This document shows positions 25,661-34,150 of a DNA stretch of 64,000 nucleotides, piece after piece. The translations under genes and the position numbers were made by a program. Position 1 is the first letter of the stretch. Each line of letters opens with the position of its first letter. The notes beneath the pieces are model-generated. The model ran no database searches, had not been told where the DNA came from, and saw nothing but the letters and a program-made list of their open reading frames with translations. Source of the stretch: an uncultured Oscillospiraceae bacterium (GTDB taxonomy: Bacteria; Bacillota; Clostridia; Oscillospirales; Oscillospiraceae); assembly GCA_947626265.1 (NCBI GenBank), contig CANQRM010000001.1, positions 124,001 through 188,000 of the forward strand. The letters are read 5' to 3'.

Positions 25661-26389
25661 TCAGATGTCGTCGTCGAAGCCCAGATCGTCAAAGCTGCGC
25701 TTTTTCTTCTTGTTCCTTCCGAACAGGCGGGTGGGCTCTTCGGCCTCCTCCGGCTCCTCGGGCTCGGCGGGGGCCTCTTCGGGCTCCTCGGGCTCCGGCT
25801 CGTCCAGGGCGGCCTCCGCGGCGGAGGCGGCGATGGAGCGGACGGTCTCGGCCACGTCCACGGGCTTGGCGGGACCGGGCTCGGCCGGCTCTTCGGGCTC
25901 AGCGGGCGCTTCCTCAGCCTTGGGCTGCTCGCCGCCGATGAGCTGCATCTGGCTCAGCTTGTCGTAGAACTCGATCTGCTTCTGGCAGACGGTGCGCATG
26001 TGGTCGAAGAAGCGGTTGGTGGCCTTCTTGGCCTCCTCCAGCTTTGCCTCCTCGTTGGCCATGCCGTCGGAGATCTCCCGGGTCATGCGGTTGGCATAGT
26101 CCTGGGCCTCCGCCATGGTAGCCTCGGCCTTGGTCCTGGCGTCCTCCTCGATCTGGGCGGACAGCTTCTGGGCGGAGAGGAGAGCCAGGCGCATGGAGTC
26201 CTCGGTCTGGCGGTATTCGTCCACCTTCTGCACCAGCATCTTCATCTTGCTCTTCAGGGCGGCGTTTTCCTTGCTCATGGCGGCGAAGTCCTCGGCCATT
26301 TCGTCCAGGAACTCGTCCACCTGCTCCATATTATAGCCCTTGCCGGCCCGGTCGAATGCTTTTTCCTGTATATCCTGTGCTGTGATCAT
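25661..26389 (-). CDS. divIVA: DivIVA-family cell division protein
   Basis: DivIVA is a coiled-coil scaffold that binds curved membrane at septa and poles. The 242-residue protein has the conserved N-terminal membrane-binding start (ITAQDIQEKAFDRAGKGYN, then VDEFLDEMAEDF, residues 2-33). A long coiled coil follows to about 155 and an acidic Glu/Pro/Ala tail from about 160. The last residues KKKKRSFDDLGFDDDI form a basic-acidic end. It sits between sepF and ileS, as in most Firmicutes, although the ylmG and ylmH genes usually found between sepF and divIVA are missing. Confidence 0.94.
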   Translation of the reverse strand: MITAQDIQEKAFDRAGKGYNMEQVDEFLDEMAEDFAAMSKENAALKSKMKMLVQKVDEYRQTEDSMRLALLSAQKLSAQIEEDARTKAEATMAEAQDYANRMTREISDGMANEEAKLEEAKKATNRFFDHMRTVCQKQIEFYDKLSQMQLIGGEQPKAEEAPAEPEEPAEPGPAKPVDVAETVRSIAASAAEAALDEPEPEEPEEAPAEPEEPEEAEEPTRLFGRNKKKKRSFDDLGFDDDI

Positions 26390-26444
26390 ATCCCTTGACC
26401 CGTTCCTTTCTCTATGATGGGGAAGCGCTCACGCGCGAATATGC

Positions 26445-26963
26445 TCAGATATAGACGCCGTTGTTCTCCAGCTCGTCGATGAGGTCGCCCATGATGTCCA
26501 CATTAAACGGGGTGATGATGTATGTATTGATGGCGACCTTCTTGATCTTGCCGTCGTTGGCGTAGGCCACGCCGGACAGGAAGTCCACCAGCCTGCGGGC
26601 CACGTCCTTGTTGGTGGTCTCCAGGTTCATGACGACGGTGCGCTTTTCCCGCAGATGGTCGGCGATCTCCGCGGCCTGCTCAAAGCGGTCGGGCTTGGAG
26701 AGAACCACCTGCACGGCGGTGGTGGTGTGGATGTTCACCACCTTGTTGTCCTTCCTGGCGGTGGCCCGCTCCTCGAATACAGGCACCTCCTCGTCGTCAA
26801 AGGGGCTGCGGCGCTCCTGGCGCTCGGCCCGCTCCTGACGGTCTGTGCGGGGCACGACGATGGTGGGATCGTCGTCCTCCTCCTGAACGCCTTCGCCGCT
26901 GAAGAAGTCGTCGTCATCGTCATAGGGCTTCGTCAGCTTTTTCAGTTCGTCCAAAAATCCCAT
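26445..26963 (-). CDS. sepF: Cell division protein SepF
   Basis: SepF anchors FtsZ to the membrane and bundles it. The 172-residue protein begins with an amphipathic helix (MGFLDELKKLTKPYDDDDD) that would serve as the membrane anchor. An acidic linker follows, then the SepF core domain from about residue 80: DRFEQAAEIADHLREKRTVV, ETTNKDVARRLVDFLSGVAY and TYIITPFNVDI. An AGGAGG site precedes the ATG. It lies between yggS and divIVA in the classical order. The length fits the family. Confidence 0.96.
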   Translation of the reverse strand: MGFLDELKKLTKPYDDDDDFFSGEGVQEEDDDPTIVVPRTDRQERAERQERRSPFDDEEVPVFEERATARKDNKVVNIHTTTAVQVVLSKPDRFEQAAEIADHLREKRTVVMNLETTNKDVARRLVDFLSGVAYANDGKIKKVAINTYIITPFNVDIMGDLIDELENNGVYI

Positions 26964-27005
26964 GGTGTGCCTCCTGCGTCTTTCGTTCTTTATTTGCCGT
27001 ATCTT

Positions 27006-27680
27006 TTATTGGTAGTTCCTGGCGCCGAAGAGAAGGGTGCCCACGCGGACCATATTGGCGCCGGCCCGTATGGCGTCGGCATAGTCCTCCGACATGCCCA
27101 TGGACAAAAAATCCATGGATACATTATCGTATTTTTTTTGTCCATTGTCAATATAAAGGTGTACCATTGAATCAAAATAGGCCCTGGAACATTCTGCCGG
27201 GGGGATGGCCATGAGCCCCCGGACCCGGACGCCCGCCGTGAGAGCGGCGGCCTCCAGGAGGGAATCAAGCTCCTCGGGCAGGCACCCGGACTTGCCCGGC
27301 TCCCGGCCGATGTTGACCTCGATGAGCACGTCCTGGACCGTGCCGAGAGACGCGGCCCGGCGGCCGATGGCGTCTAAAAGGGCCGCCCGGTCCACGGACT
27401 GGATGAGATCTACCTTCCCGGCCACGTATTTCACTTTATTGACCTGTAATCCGCCGATGATGTGCACCTGGGCGCCCTCATAGGCCCCCTGGGCGCTCTT
27501 TTCACGGAACTCCTGAACGTAATTTTCGCCCACGGCCTTGAGCCCCGCCGCCACGGCGGCGCGGATGAGCTCGGCGGGCTTTGTCTTGGCCGCGCCCACC
27601 AATGTAATGGCCCGGCCGCCCGCCGCTTTTTCGATGTTCTCCCGGATGGTGTCCAGGCGCTGTGCGATCGTCATGTCCAT
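27006..27680 (-). CDS. yggS: YggS/YlmE-family PLP-binding protein
   Basis: This 224-residue protein of the PLPBP family has an alanine-racemase-like barrel without enzyme activity of its own; it keeps PLP homeostasis. The PLP lysine is in TLVGAAKTKPAE (near residue 28, usually VSKTK). GENYVQEF and HIIGGLQVNKVKY are family motifs, as is the final MGMSEDYADAIRAGANMVRVG. ATG 27680 gives a start just after the upstream stop; an in-frame ATG 11 codons earlier would overlap the HlyD-like gene. It is sixth from the end of the hfq-rluD run of genes. Confidence 0.93.
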   Translation of the reverse strand: MDMTIAQRLDTIRENIEKAAGGRAITLVGAAKTKPAELIRAAVAAGLKAVGENYVQEFREKSAQGAYEGAQVHIIGGLQVNKVKYVAGKVDLIQSVDRAALLDAIGRRAASLGTVQDVLIEVNIGREPGKSGCLPEELDSLLEAAALTAGVRVRGLMAIPPAECSRAYFDSMVHLYIDNGQKKYDNVSMDFLSMGMSEDYADAIRAGANMVRVGTLLFGARNYQ

Positions 27681-27690
27681 GATGCGCCTT

Positions 27691-29208
27691 TCAGGAAAAG
27701 ACCCGGCCGTCATAGAGGTCCCGGGCCCGGATGATGACCTCGTTGCCCTCCCGCAGGGCGTCGTTGCCCTCGCTGGACAAAAGGCAGTATTCCTCCCCGG
27801 CGTACACCAGGTCCACCAGCTTCCGCTCGGCCTGGATGCCGGTCATGGTGAACACGCAGAGCCTGTCCTGGGCGTCCGGGTTTTCAGGGTCATAGTCGTA
27901 GTAGTTGGCTACGGGAAGCTCCTGGCCGTTCGCCGTCACGGTGCCGCCGCCGGCGGAGGTGTCGGCGGGGTCCTCTTCGGCGTCCCAGGGCCAGCAGAAT
28001 ACCACCAGCCGCCGCTTGGGTCGGGTGTCCTCCTCGCTGCCCGACTCCACCCCCAGGGGCAGGTCGCCGTAGCGGCTGGCGGAGCCCACCTCGGAGACAA
28101 AGGCGTCATGGGTGACGCCATTCAAGTCCAGCGTGACGGACTGGCCCTCGGAGAGGGAGGCGCCGTCCGTGTCGGAGAGATACCCGGCGTAGTAGCGGTA
28201 GAGGCCTTTGAGGGGCACCCGCAGGCCGGTATATTCTTCATAGATGAGTTCGGCGTGCACGGCCCGGACGGCCAGCATGTCGCTCATGCCCTTGTCGATG
28301 CGGAACAGCACCACCTGCTCGTCCCCCTCGGAGCGGCCCACATACACCACTTCCGCGTCCAGGGTGCCGCTGTAGTACCGGCCAAAGGAGAGGCGGCCCT
28401 TCATGCCGGGAAGCATGTCCCGGCCGTATTCCAGGGGGATGATGCCCACGTAGTACCACTCATAGGAGGTGATGAGCTTGCCCAGGGAGCTGTTGTCCAC
28501 CCGCCGCTCGGCGGCGATGAGCTCCCGCAGCTCGCTGGGGCTTAAGTCCTCCACGTAGCTGGGGTCCACGCCCTCGTAGCCGTCCACCACGGAGGAGAAG
28601 GTGCCGCTCTGGCTGACGGTGATGGGCTTGGTGTCCCCGGCGCTGGTGCGCCTGAGCTCGTTATATTCCTCCTGCAGCTGCTGCAGGTGTTCCTCGGAGG
28701 ATCCGGCGGTGCTGTCGGAGGGGAAGATGAGCCCGGCCAGCACCCCGGCCCGGCTGTCCGCCTCGGACAGGTCCCCGCCCCGCAGGCAGGCGGACAGGCC
28801 CGTGAGGGCGCTGAATACGGAGTTCTCCCGGTTCCCGGCCGCCTGGATGCCGCCGGTGCCGTTCAGGTCCGCGGTCACCTCCGCGATCTCCCGGTCCAAC
28901 AGCCGCAGCCGGGAGGCCCTCTCCAGGGCCTCCTCGGAGCTGTAGGCCACCGCCACCTCCTGGCCGGCGGCCACCTTGGCCCCGTCGGCGGCGGTCACGT
29001 CTATGTACTGTTCCTTGCTGTTGATGAGCAGCTCATTGCGGATCACCAGCCCGCTCATGGGGGCGGCCTCGCTCATGGAGGCCGTCACGGTCAGGGCGGT
29101 CTGCACCGGGTTCGCGGCCCGGTGGACGATATATACGGTCAGGTAGGCCGCCAGTGCGATGAACACCAGCAGGGAGGTGACCTTTATGAGCGCGTCCGTC
29201 TTTTTCAA
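27691..29208 (-). CDS. HlyD-like membrane-anchored adaptor protein
   Basis: This 505-residue protein has one N-terminal transmembrane helix ([16 protein letters not shown], residues 14-29) and a large extracytoplasmic part. A biotinyl/lipoyl-like hairpin start is visible ([26 protein letters not shown], near residue 65). Coiled coil follows ([18 protein letters not shown], then [13 protein letters not shown]), and beta-rich segments fill the rest, as in periplasmic adaptor proteins of efflux and secretion systems. No transporter is nearby. Homologues next to yggS-sepF are common in clostridia, which hints at a link with the cell envelope or division. The true role is unknown. It overlaps hfq by 4 bp. 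Confidence 0.8.
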   Translation of the reverse strand: MKKTDALIKVTSLLVFIALAAYLTVYIVHRAANPVQTALTVTASMSEAAPMSGLVIRNELLINSKEQYIDVTAADGAKVAAGQEVAVAYSSEEALERASRLRLLDREIAEVTADLNGTGGIQAAGNRENSVFSALTGLSACLRGGDLSEADSRAGVLAGLIFPSDSTAGSSEEHLQQLQEEYNELRRTSAGDTKPITVSQSGTFSSVVDGYEGVDPSYVEDLSPSELRELIAAERRVDNSSLGKLITSYEWYYVGIIPLEYGRDMLPGMKGRLSFGRYYSGTLDAEVVYVGRSEGDEQVVLFRIDKGMSDMLAVRAVHAELIYEEYTGLRVPLKGLYRYYAGYLSDTDGASLSEGQSVTLDLNGVTHDAFVSEVGSASRYGDLPLGVESGSEEDTRPKRRLVVFCWPWDAEEDPADTSAGGGTVTANGQELPVANYYDYDPENPDAQDRLCVFTMTGIQAERKLVDLVYAGEEYCLLSSEGNDALREGNEVIIRARDLYDGRVFS

Positions 29209-29441
29209 AGGGCCGTCATGTCCTCCGTCATGGATATGGCGCGGGCCGGGGCGATGGTGGATATGGCGTGCTTATAGATCATCTGCTGTTTGCCGTCGGA
29301 GTCCACGAACACCACGAAGGAGTCGAAGCCCCGCACCGTGCCCCGCAGCTGGAAGCCGTTGACGAGGAACACGGTCACCATGATCCGTTCCCGGCGCGCC
29401 TGGTTCAAAAAAGCGTCCTGAAGGTTCTGAGTTTTCTGCAT
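29205..29441 (-). CDS. hfq: RNA chaperone Hfq
   Basis: Hfq is the Sm-like hexameric RNA chaperone that helps small RNAs pair with mRNAs. The start at 29441 gives 78 residues with the canonical [20 protein letters not shown] beginning; an upstream in-frame ATG would add a non-family extension. Sm1 contains [16 protein letters not shown] and Sm2 is YKHAISTI (near residue 55). A GGAAGGGACGG stretch precedes the ATG. It lies downstream of mutL-miaA, the usual order, but about 150 bp away and with its own promoter. The short C-terminal tail is normal for Firmicutes. Confidence 0.96.
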   Translation of the reverse strand: MQKTQNLQDAFLNQARRERIMVTVFLVNGFQLRGTVRGFDSFVVFVDSDGKQQMIYKHAISTIAPARAISMTEDMTAL

Positions 29442-29482
29442 CTTTTCCGTCCCTTCCGGGGCGGATATTTTGGTTGACGATA

Positions 29483-29511
29483 ATTGTATCATATTCCGCC
29501 GCCCCGTAAAA
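29483..29511 (-). promoter_or_regulatory. Candidate promoter of hfq and downstream genes
   Basis: Minus strand: TTTTAC (29511-29506), 17-base spacer, TACAAT (29488-29483). The -35 is imperfect. Just upstream is a palindrome, TGTACAA-N6-TTGTACA (29521-29540). Confidence 0.55.
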
Positions 29512-29520
29512 TAGTGATTT

Positions 29521-29540
29521 TGTACAAATTCCGTTGTACA
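29521..29540. promoter_or_regulatory. Inverted repeat upstream of hfq promoter
   Basis: Perfect 7-bp arms TGTACAA and TTGTACA flank six bases, about 10 bp upstream of the hfq -35 box. No T-run follows on either side, so it looks more like a protein-binding site than a terminator. Confidence 0.45.
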
Positions 29541-29592
29541 GCGCCTATATTACGGCTTTTGACAGGGCGGATGGGGGCGAAAGGCGTCGAGA

Positions 29593-30546
29593 CTACGAAT
29601 TAAAAGGCCGGCCGGCGTATTCCTCCGCCAGGGTCCGGGCGGCCTCGTCCAGCGCGGCCCGGCCGGGCTCGGCCTCCCAGCGCAGCCACCGGATATCCGG
29701 GCGGCTTCGAAGCCACGTGAGCTGCCGCTTTGCGTACCGGCGGGAGGCCCGGCACACCGTGTCCACGGCCTCGTCCAGGGCGCACTCGCCGGAAAGGTAT
29801 TGGGCCACCTCCTTGTAGCCGATGGCCTGCATGGCGGTGCAGTTTGGGGAGAGCCCGGCGGCCAGAAGATGCTCTACTTCCTCCACCAGCCCGGCGTCGA
29901 ACATGGCCCGGGCACGGCGATCGATGCGGTCATAGAGGGCCTGCCGGCCGGCAAAGTCCAGCGCGACGGTGTATGCCCCGAACCGGGGCGGGACGGCCCG
30001 GGACTGCTCATCGTGCCAGGTGATAGTCTTCCCCGTGAGGGCGTATACCTCCCAGGCCCGGACCAGCCGCTTTTTGTCCCGGGGGTGGAGAAGCGCCGCC
30101 CTCGCCGGATCCACGGCCGCCAGCTTCTCCCGGAAGGCTTCCCCGCCCAGGGCGTCGTATTCTCTCTCGATGGCCCGGCGTGTGGCCGGGTCCGAGGGGG
30201 CGGCGGCATAGTCCGTGCCCCGGATGAGGCCGTCGATATAGAGCCCCGTGCCGCCCACCACGACGGGCGTTTTGCCCCGGGCCAGGATGTCCTCCGCGCA
30301 GGCGGCGGCCATTTTGGCGTACTTGGCGGCGGAAAAATCCTCGGCCGGGTCCGCCACATCCAGCATGTGGTGGGGCACGCCCTCCATCTCCTCCGCCGTG
30401 GGCTTAGCGGTGCCCACGTCCATGCCCCGGTATATCTGCATGGAGTCGGCGGAGATGACCTCCCCGTCCAGGCGCTTGGCAAGGGCTACGCCCAGGGCGG
30501 TCTTTCCCGTGGCGGTGGGGCCGGTTATGACAAGGAGCCTATCCAT
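29593..30546 (-). CDS. miaA: tRNA dimethylallyltransferase MiaA
   Basis: MiaA adds a dimethylallyl group to A37 of tRNAs that read UNN codons; MiaB, also in this window, then adds the methylthio group. The 317-residue protein has P-loop GPTATGKTAL (residues 8-17), SADSMQIYRGMDVGTAKPT (34-52) and VVGGTGLYIDGL. The C-terminal half has CTAMQAIGYKEVAQYL and RYAKRQLTWLR. The length is normal. It begins 3 bp after the mutL stop, so the two are co-transcribed. Confidence 0.97.
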   Translation of the reverse strand: MDRLLVITGPTATGKTALGVALAKRLDGEVISADSMQIYRGMDVGTAKPTAEEMEGVPHHMLDVADPAEDFSAAKYAKMAAACAEDILARGKTPVVVGGTGLYIDGLIRGTDYAAAPSDPATRRAIEREYDALGGEAFREKLAAVDPARAALLHPRDKKRLVRAWEVYALTGKTITWHDEQSRAVPPRFGAYTVALDFAGRQALYDRIDRRARAMFDAGLVEEVEHLLAAGLSPNCTAMQAIGYKEVAQYLSGECALDEAVDTVCRASRRYAKRQLTWLRSRPDIRWLRWEAEPGRAALDEAARTLAEEYAGRPFNS

Positions 30547-30549
30547 GGC

Positions 30550-32370
30550 TTACTGTATTCTCCCAAATTGCCTGTCCAGCTCCTTTTTCGTCAGCGTCAC
30601 CGCCACGGGCCGGCCGTGGGGGCAGTATTTGATCTCGCCGGAGGCCACCTTTTCCGCCAGCACCTGCAGCTCCCGTGGGTCCGTGTCCCAGCCCGCCTTG
30701 ACGGCGGCCTTGCAGGCGATGGTCTGCAATATGCCGTCCCGGGCAAGGTCCCTTGCCCCGGTGCGGAGCTTTTCGCCGATCTCCTCCAGGGCGGCGGTGA
30801 CCTGGGCCGGGTCCATGCCCTCCGGCACGGCCCTTATCACCACGTCCTCGTCCCCGTAGGGCTCCAGCTCAAAGCCCATTTCCCTGAGGAGCGCCTCGTT
30901 TTCCCCCAGGGCCTCCCGGTCCTCCGGACCGGGCCGCCAGGTCTGGGGCTGGATGAGGGCCTGGCTCATGATCTCCCGGCCCCGGGCCTTGAGGGCGTCG
31001 AAATTCATCCGCTCATGGGCGGCGTGCTTGTCGATGAGATATATTTTATCCCCCTGTTCCGCCACGATGTAGGTGCGCAGCACCTCCCCCGCCACCCGGA
31101 CGGGGGTATCGTCTGTTTTGGGCTCAGGTGCCGGTGCCGGCTGAGGCATGGGTGTGGGAGCCTTGCGCACGGGGGCCTGCCAGGCGGGCCGGCGGGTGGG
31201 CGCCGGGGCGGGCCGGGGGGTATAGACCACCGACGCGCCGGTGCCGTAGGCGGGCGGGGGGCTGTGCAGCTCCATGGTCATCTGCCGGGGCGGCTCCTTT
31301 TTGGGCGCCTCCTGCCGGGGCGGCGCCTGGGGGGAGAGCTTTTTCTCCGTGGCGGGGGAAAGGCGCATTTTAAGCGTGTCCCGCTCCCCCTGCAGGGCGC
31401 TGACGCAGCTATAGTGCACCGCGTCGAAGACCCGCTTTTCCGCGGAGAATTTGACCTCGTTTTTCGTGGGGTGGACGTTCACGTCCACCGCCCCGGGGCT
31501 CAGGGTGATATACAGCACGCAGGCGGGGAACTTCCCCACCATCAGGGTGTTTTTATAGGCCTGCTCCAGGGCGGCCTGTAAGCTCTGGGAGCGGATGGAC
31601 CGGCCGTTCACGAAGAAAAACTGCGTGGCCCGATTGCCCCGCCCGGCGGCGGGGGAGCTTATGAACCCCGTGACAGCCACGCCCTCGTTCTCCCCCTCCG
31701 CGGGGAGCATGGAAAGGGCCGTGTCCCGGCCCAGGATGGCGTAGAGGGCGGACTCCGCCTTCCCGTCTCCAGGGGTGAAGAATTCCTCTTTCCCGTCCTT
31801 CACGCACCGCACGGACACGTCGGGCCGGCCCAGGGCCACCCGGGCGGCCTGCTGGACGCAGTAAGACCCCTCGGCCCGGTCGGATTTCATGAACTTGAGG
31901 CGGGCGGGGGTGTTGTAGAAGATGTCACGGACGGTGAACACGGTGCCCCGGGGGCAGCCTGCGTCGTGCATATCCTGGATGTCCCCGGCGGTCACGGACA
32001 CGTAGGTGCCCTCGCTGTCATCCGGCCGGCGGGTCAGCAGCTCCACCCGGCTCACGGCGGAGATGGCCGCCAGCGCCTCGCCCCGGAAGCCCATAGTCTC
32101 AATGGCCTCCAGGCCCCGCTCGTCATGGAGCTTCGAGGTGGCGTGGCGGAGAAAGCAGTTGCCCGCGTCGTCCGGGGCCATGCCGCAGCCGTCGTCGGTG
32201 ACGCGGATGTAGGTGGCCCCGCCGCCGGTCAGCTCCACGGTCACGTTCTTCGCCCCGGCGTCCAGGGCGTTCTCCATGAGCTCCTTCACCACGCTGCCGG
32301 GCCGCTCCACCACCTCGCCGGCGGCGATCATGTCCGCCACATGGGGGGAGAGGATGTTGATGACTGCCAT
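30550..32370 (-). CDS. mutL: DNA mismatch repair protein MutL
   Basis: MutL couples mismatch recognition by MutS to strand incision. The 606-residue protein has the GHKL ATPase (residues 1-330) with IAAGEVVERPGSVVKELMEN, DDGCGM and NCFLRHATSKL. A Pro-rich linker (about 340-420) precedes the C-terminal dimerisation/nuclease domain. The endonuclease motif reads DKHAAHERMNFD; the usual DQHA..E....E form ends here in Asp. ACKAAVKAG and CPHGRP complete the metal site. This fits the nicking type of MutL found in bacteria without MutH. mutS lies about 4 kb away on the other strand. Confidence 0.96.
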   Translation of the reverse strand: MAVINILSPHVADMIAAGEVVERPGSVVKELMENALDAGAKNVTVELTGGGATYIRVTDDGCGMAPDDAGNCFLRHATSKLHDERGLEAIETMGFRGEALAAISAVSRVELLTRRPDDSEGTYVSVTAGDIQDMHDAGCPRGTVFTVRDIFYNTPARLKFMKSDRAEGSYCVQQAARVALGRPDVSVRCVKDGKEEFFTPGDGKAESALYAILGRDTALSMLPAEGENEGVAVTGFISSPAAGRGNRATQFFFVNGRSIRSQSLQAALEQAYKNTLMVGKFPACVLYITLSPGAVDVNVHPTKNEVKFSAEKRVFDAVHYSCVSALQGERDTLKMRLSPATEKKLSPQAPPRQEAPKKEPPRQMTMELHSPPPAYGTGASVVYTPRPAPAPTRRPAWQAPVRKAPTPMPQPAPAPEPKTDDTPVRVAGEVLRTYIVAEQGDKIYLIDKHAAHERMNFDALKARGREIMSQALIQPQTWRPGPEDREALGENEALLREMGFELEPYGDEDVVIRAVPEGMDPAQVTAALEEIGEKLRTGARDLARDGILQTIACKAAVKAGWDTDPRELQVLAEKVASGEIKYCPHGRPVAVTLTKKELDRQFGRIQ

Positions 32371-32406
32371 AGCCGTTTCTCCTTCGCCGCGAGATACTTT
32401 TCATTG

Positions 32407-32412
32407 ATTATA
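32407..32412 (-). promoter_or_regulatory. Extended -10 of mutL-miaA promoter
   Basis: TGGTATAAT on the minus strand (TATAAT at 32412-32407), about 37 bp before the mutL start. The -35 region at 17-bp spacing is only TTTATA-like, so the extended TG probably compensates. Confidence 0.55.
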
Positions 32413-32460
32413 CCACAGAAAAATGTTAATATAAAGTGCTATGTAATCAAGAGCCTTGGC

Positions 32461-32670
32461 AAAGGGCGGCTGAGCCCGACAGGGCCCCTCCCGCTAAAGT
32501 TCGCTGCGCTCACCGAGCGCGTGCGGGGCACTGCCGGCTCTCACCGCCCGTCGGAGCGTCAGAGCACGCAGGCCAGGTCTCCCTTTGCCGCAGGCGGCAA
32601 AGCTCGAGTGGCCCGCGGCTCCTCCTTTCCCCATGAAACCCGCTTCGCTGGGCTTTCATGGGGGCCCCAA
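32461..32670 (+). repeat. Mosaic intergenic repeat, copy A2
   Basis: This lies between the divergent mutL and miaB genes. Order: module 2 (about 32473-32499), module 3 (about 32500-32552), module 4 (about 32553-32669). Module 4 holds the CTTTGCCGC/GCGGCAAAG hairpin and a second hairpin with arms CCCCATGAAA (32629-32638) and TTTCATGGGG (32654-32663). These arms differ in sequence from copies A1 and A4 but remain perfectly complementary. A B-type palindrome (B3) follows directly. Confidence 0.85.
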
Positions 32671-32677
32671 GCACGTT

Positions 32678-32703
32678 GCCAGCTCCCTTTGCACAAGGGA
32701 GCC
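32678..32703 (+). repeat. Short palindromic repeat, copy B3
   Basis: A single unit, GCTCCCTTTGCACAAGGGAGC (one-base asymmetry), sits at the end of repeat A2 and 25 bp before miaB. It matches the units of B1 and B2. Confidence 0.75.
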
Positions 32704-32728
32704 AATAAGGAACAGATCGGAGAATTTT

Positions 32729-34150
32729 ATGTACCAGCGCCGGGAGATCACCACCCAGGAACGGCTCCAGCAGGAGCAGTACTGCCAGAAGATACGTACT
32801 CTTATCGCCCACCGGCCCCACTATGCCCTGGTGGATACCTACGGCTGCCAGCAGAACGAGTCCGACAGCGAGATCCTCCGGGGCTGGCTCACCCAGTGCG
32901 GCTACGGGCTCACCGACGACGAGGACAAAGCCGACCTCATCGCCGTGAACACCTGCGCCGTGCGGGAGCACGCGGAAAAGCGGGTGCTGGGGAACGTGGG
33001 CGCCCTGAACCACAAAAAGGCGAAAAACCCCGACCTCATCGTGTGCGTGGGCGGGTGTATGACCCAGCAGCCCGTCATGCGGGAGAAGATCAAAAACTCC
33101 TATCAGGTGGTGGACCTGGCTTTCGGGCCCCATGAGCTGTGGCAGTTCCCTGAGCTGCTCCTCGCCGCCATGGAGCGGCGGCACCGCCGGGGCGGAAAGC
33201 GCCGCCTCATTGCCGCGGAGCCCTCCGAGGGCGTGGTGGCGGAGGGCCTGCCCCGCCAGCGGGACAGCGCCGTGAAAGCGTGGCTCTCCATCATGAACGG
33301 CTGCGACAACTTCTGCTCCTACTGCATCGTGCCCTATGTCCGGGGCCGGGAGCGGAGCCGTCATCCCGGAGACGTCATAGCCGAGGCGAAGGCCCTGGTG
33401 GCGGCCGGATACAAGGACATCACCCTTCTGGGCCAGAACGTGAACAGCTACGGCAAGGGCCTGGAAGAGGGCGTGGATTTCCCCGACCTCTTGGCGGAGC
33501 TTGACAGGATACCCGGCGACTATGTCCTGCGGTTCATGACCAGCCACCCCAAGGACGCCACGGAAAAGCTCTTCAAGGTCATGGGCGAGAGCGAGCACTG
33601 CGCCCACCACATCCACCTGCCCCTGCAGTCCGGCTCGGACAGGATACTCAGGGAGATGAACCGGCACTACGACCGGGCGAAGTACCTGGAAAAGGTGGCC
33701 GCGGCGCGCAAATATATGCCGGACTTGGTGCTGACCACGGACATCATCGTGGGCTTCCCCGGGGAGACCGAGGCGGACTTTGAGGACACCCTCTCCCTGG
33801 TGGAGGAAGTGCGCTACGACGCCATGTTCACCTTCATCTTCTCCCCCCGCGCCGGCACCCCGGCGGCGGCCATGCCCGACCCGGTGACGAGGGCGGAGAA
33901 GCAGGTGTGGTTCGACAGGCTTCTGGACCTGTCCAACCACATATCGGGGGAGAAGCACGCGGCCTATGTGGGCAGGACCGTGCGGGTCCTTGTGGACGGC
34001 GAGACGGGACAGAGCCCTTATAATTTATCCAGCCGCACCAAGGGCGGCCGGCTGGTGCACCTCAGCGGGGACACGGCCCTGGTGGGACAGTTTATCGACG
34101 TAAAAATAACGGACAGCACTACCTGGGCGCTGTACGGGGAGCCGGTATGA
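32729..34150 (+). CDS. miaB: tRNA-2-methylthio-N6-dimethylallyladenosine synthase MiaB
   Basis: This radical-SAM enzyme adds the methylthio group at A37 of tRNA after MiaA has acted. The 473-residue protein has an N-terminal MTTase domain with three cluster cysteines (TYGCQQNESDSE, NTCAVRE, CVGGCM). The radical-SAM motif CX3CX2C is CDNFCSYC (near residue 192). A TRAM domain closes the protein (near residue 410 to the end). ATG 32729 is chosen because it has GGAG 5 bases upstream; frames extending further upstream run through repeat A2. It begins a plus-strand run of six genes ending with the EFR1 protein. The first cysteine motif has QQ where QM is usual. Confidence 0.96.
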   Translation: MYQRREITTQERLQQEQYCQKIRTLIAHRPHYALVDTYGCQQNESDSEILRGWLTQCGYGLTDDEDKADLIAVNTCAVREHAEKRVLGNVGALNHKKAKNPDLIVCVGGCMTQQPVMREKIKNSYQVVDLAFGPHELWQFPELLLAAMERRHRRGGKRRLIAAEPSEGVVAEGLPRQRDSAVKAWLSIMNGCDNFCSYCIVPYVRGRERSRHPGDVIAEAKALVAAGYKDITLLGQNVNSYGKGLEEGVDFPDLLAELDRIPGDYVLRFMTSHPKDATEKLFKVMGESEHCAHHIHLPLQSGSDRILREMNRHYDRAKYLEKVAAARKYMPDLVLTTDIIVGFPGETEADFEDTLSLVEEVRYDAMFTFIFSPRAGTPAAAMPDPVTRAEKQVWFDRLLDLSNHISGEKHAAYVGRTVRVLVDGETGQSPYNLSSRTKGGRLVHLSGDTALVGQFIDVKITDSTTWALYGEPV

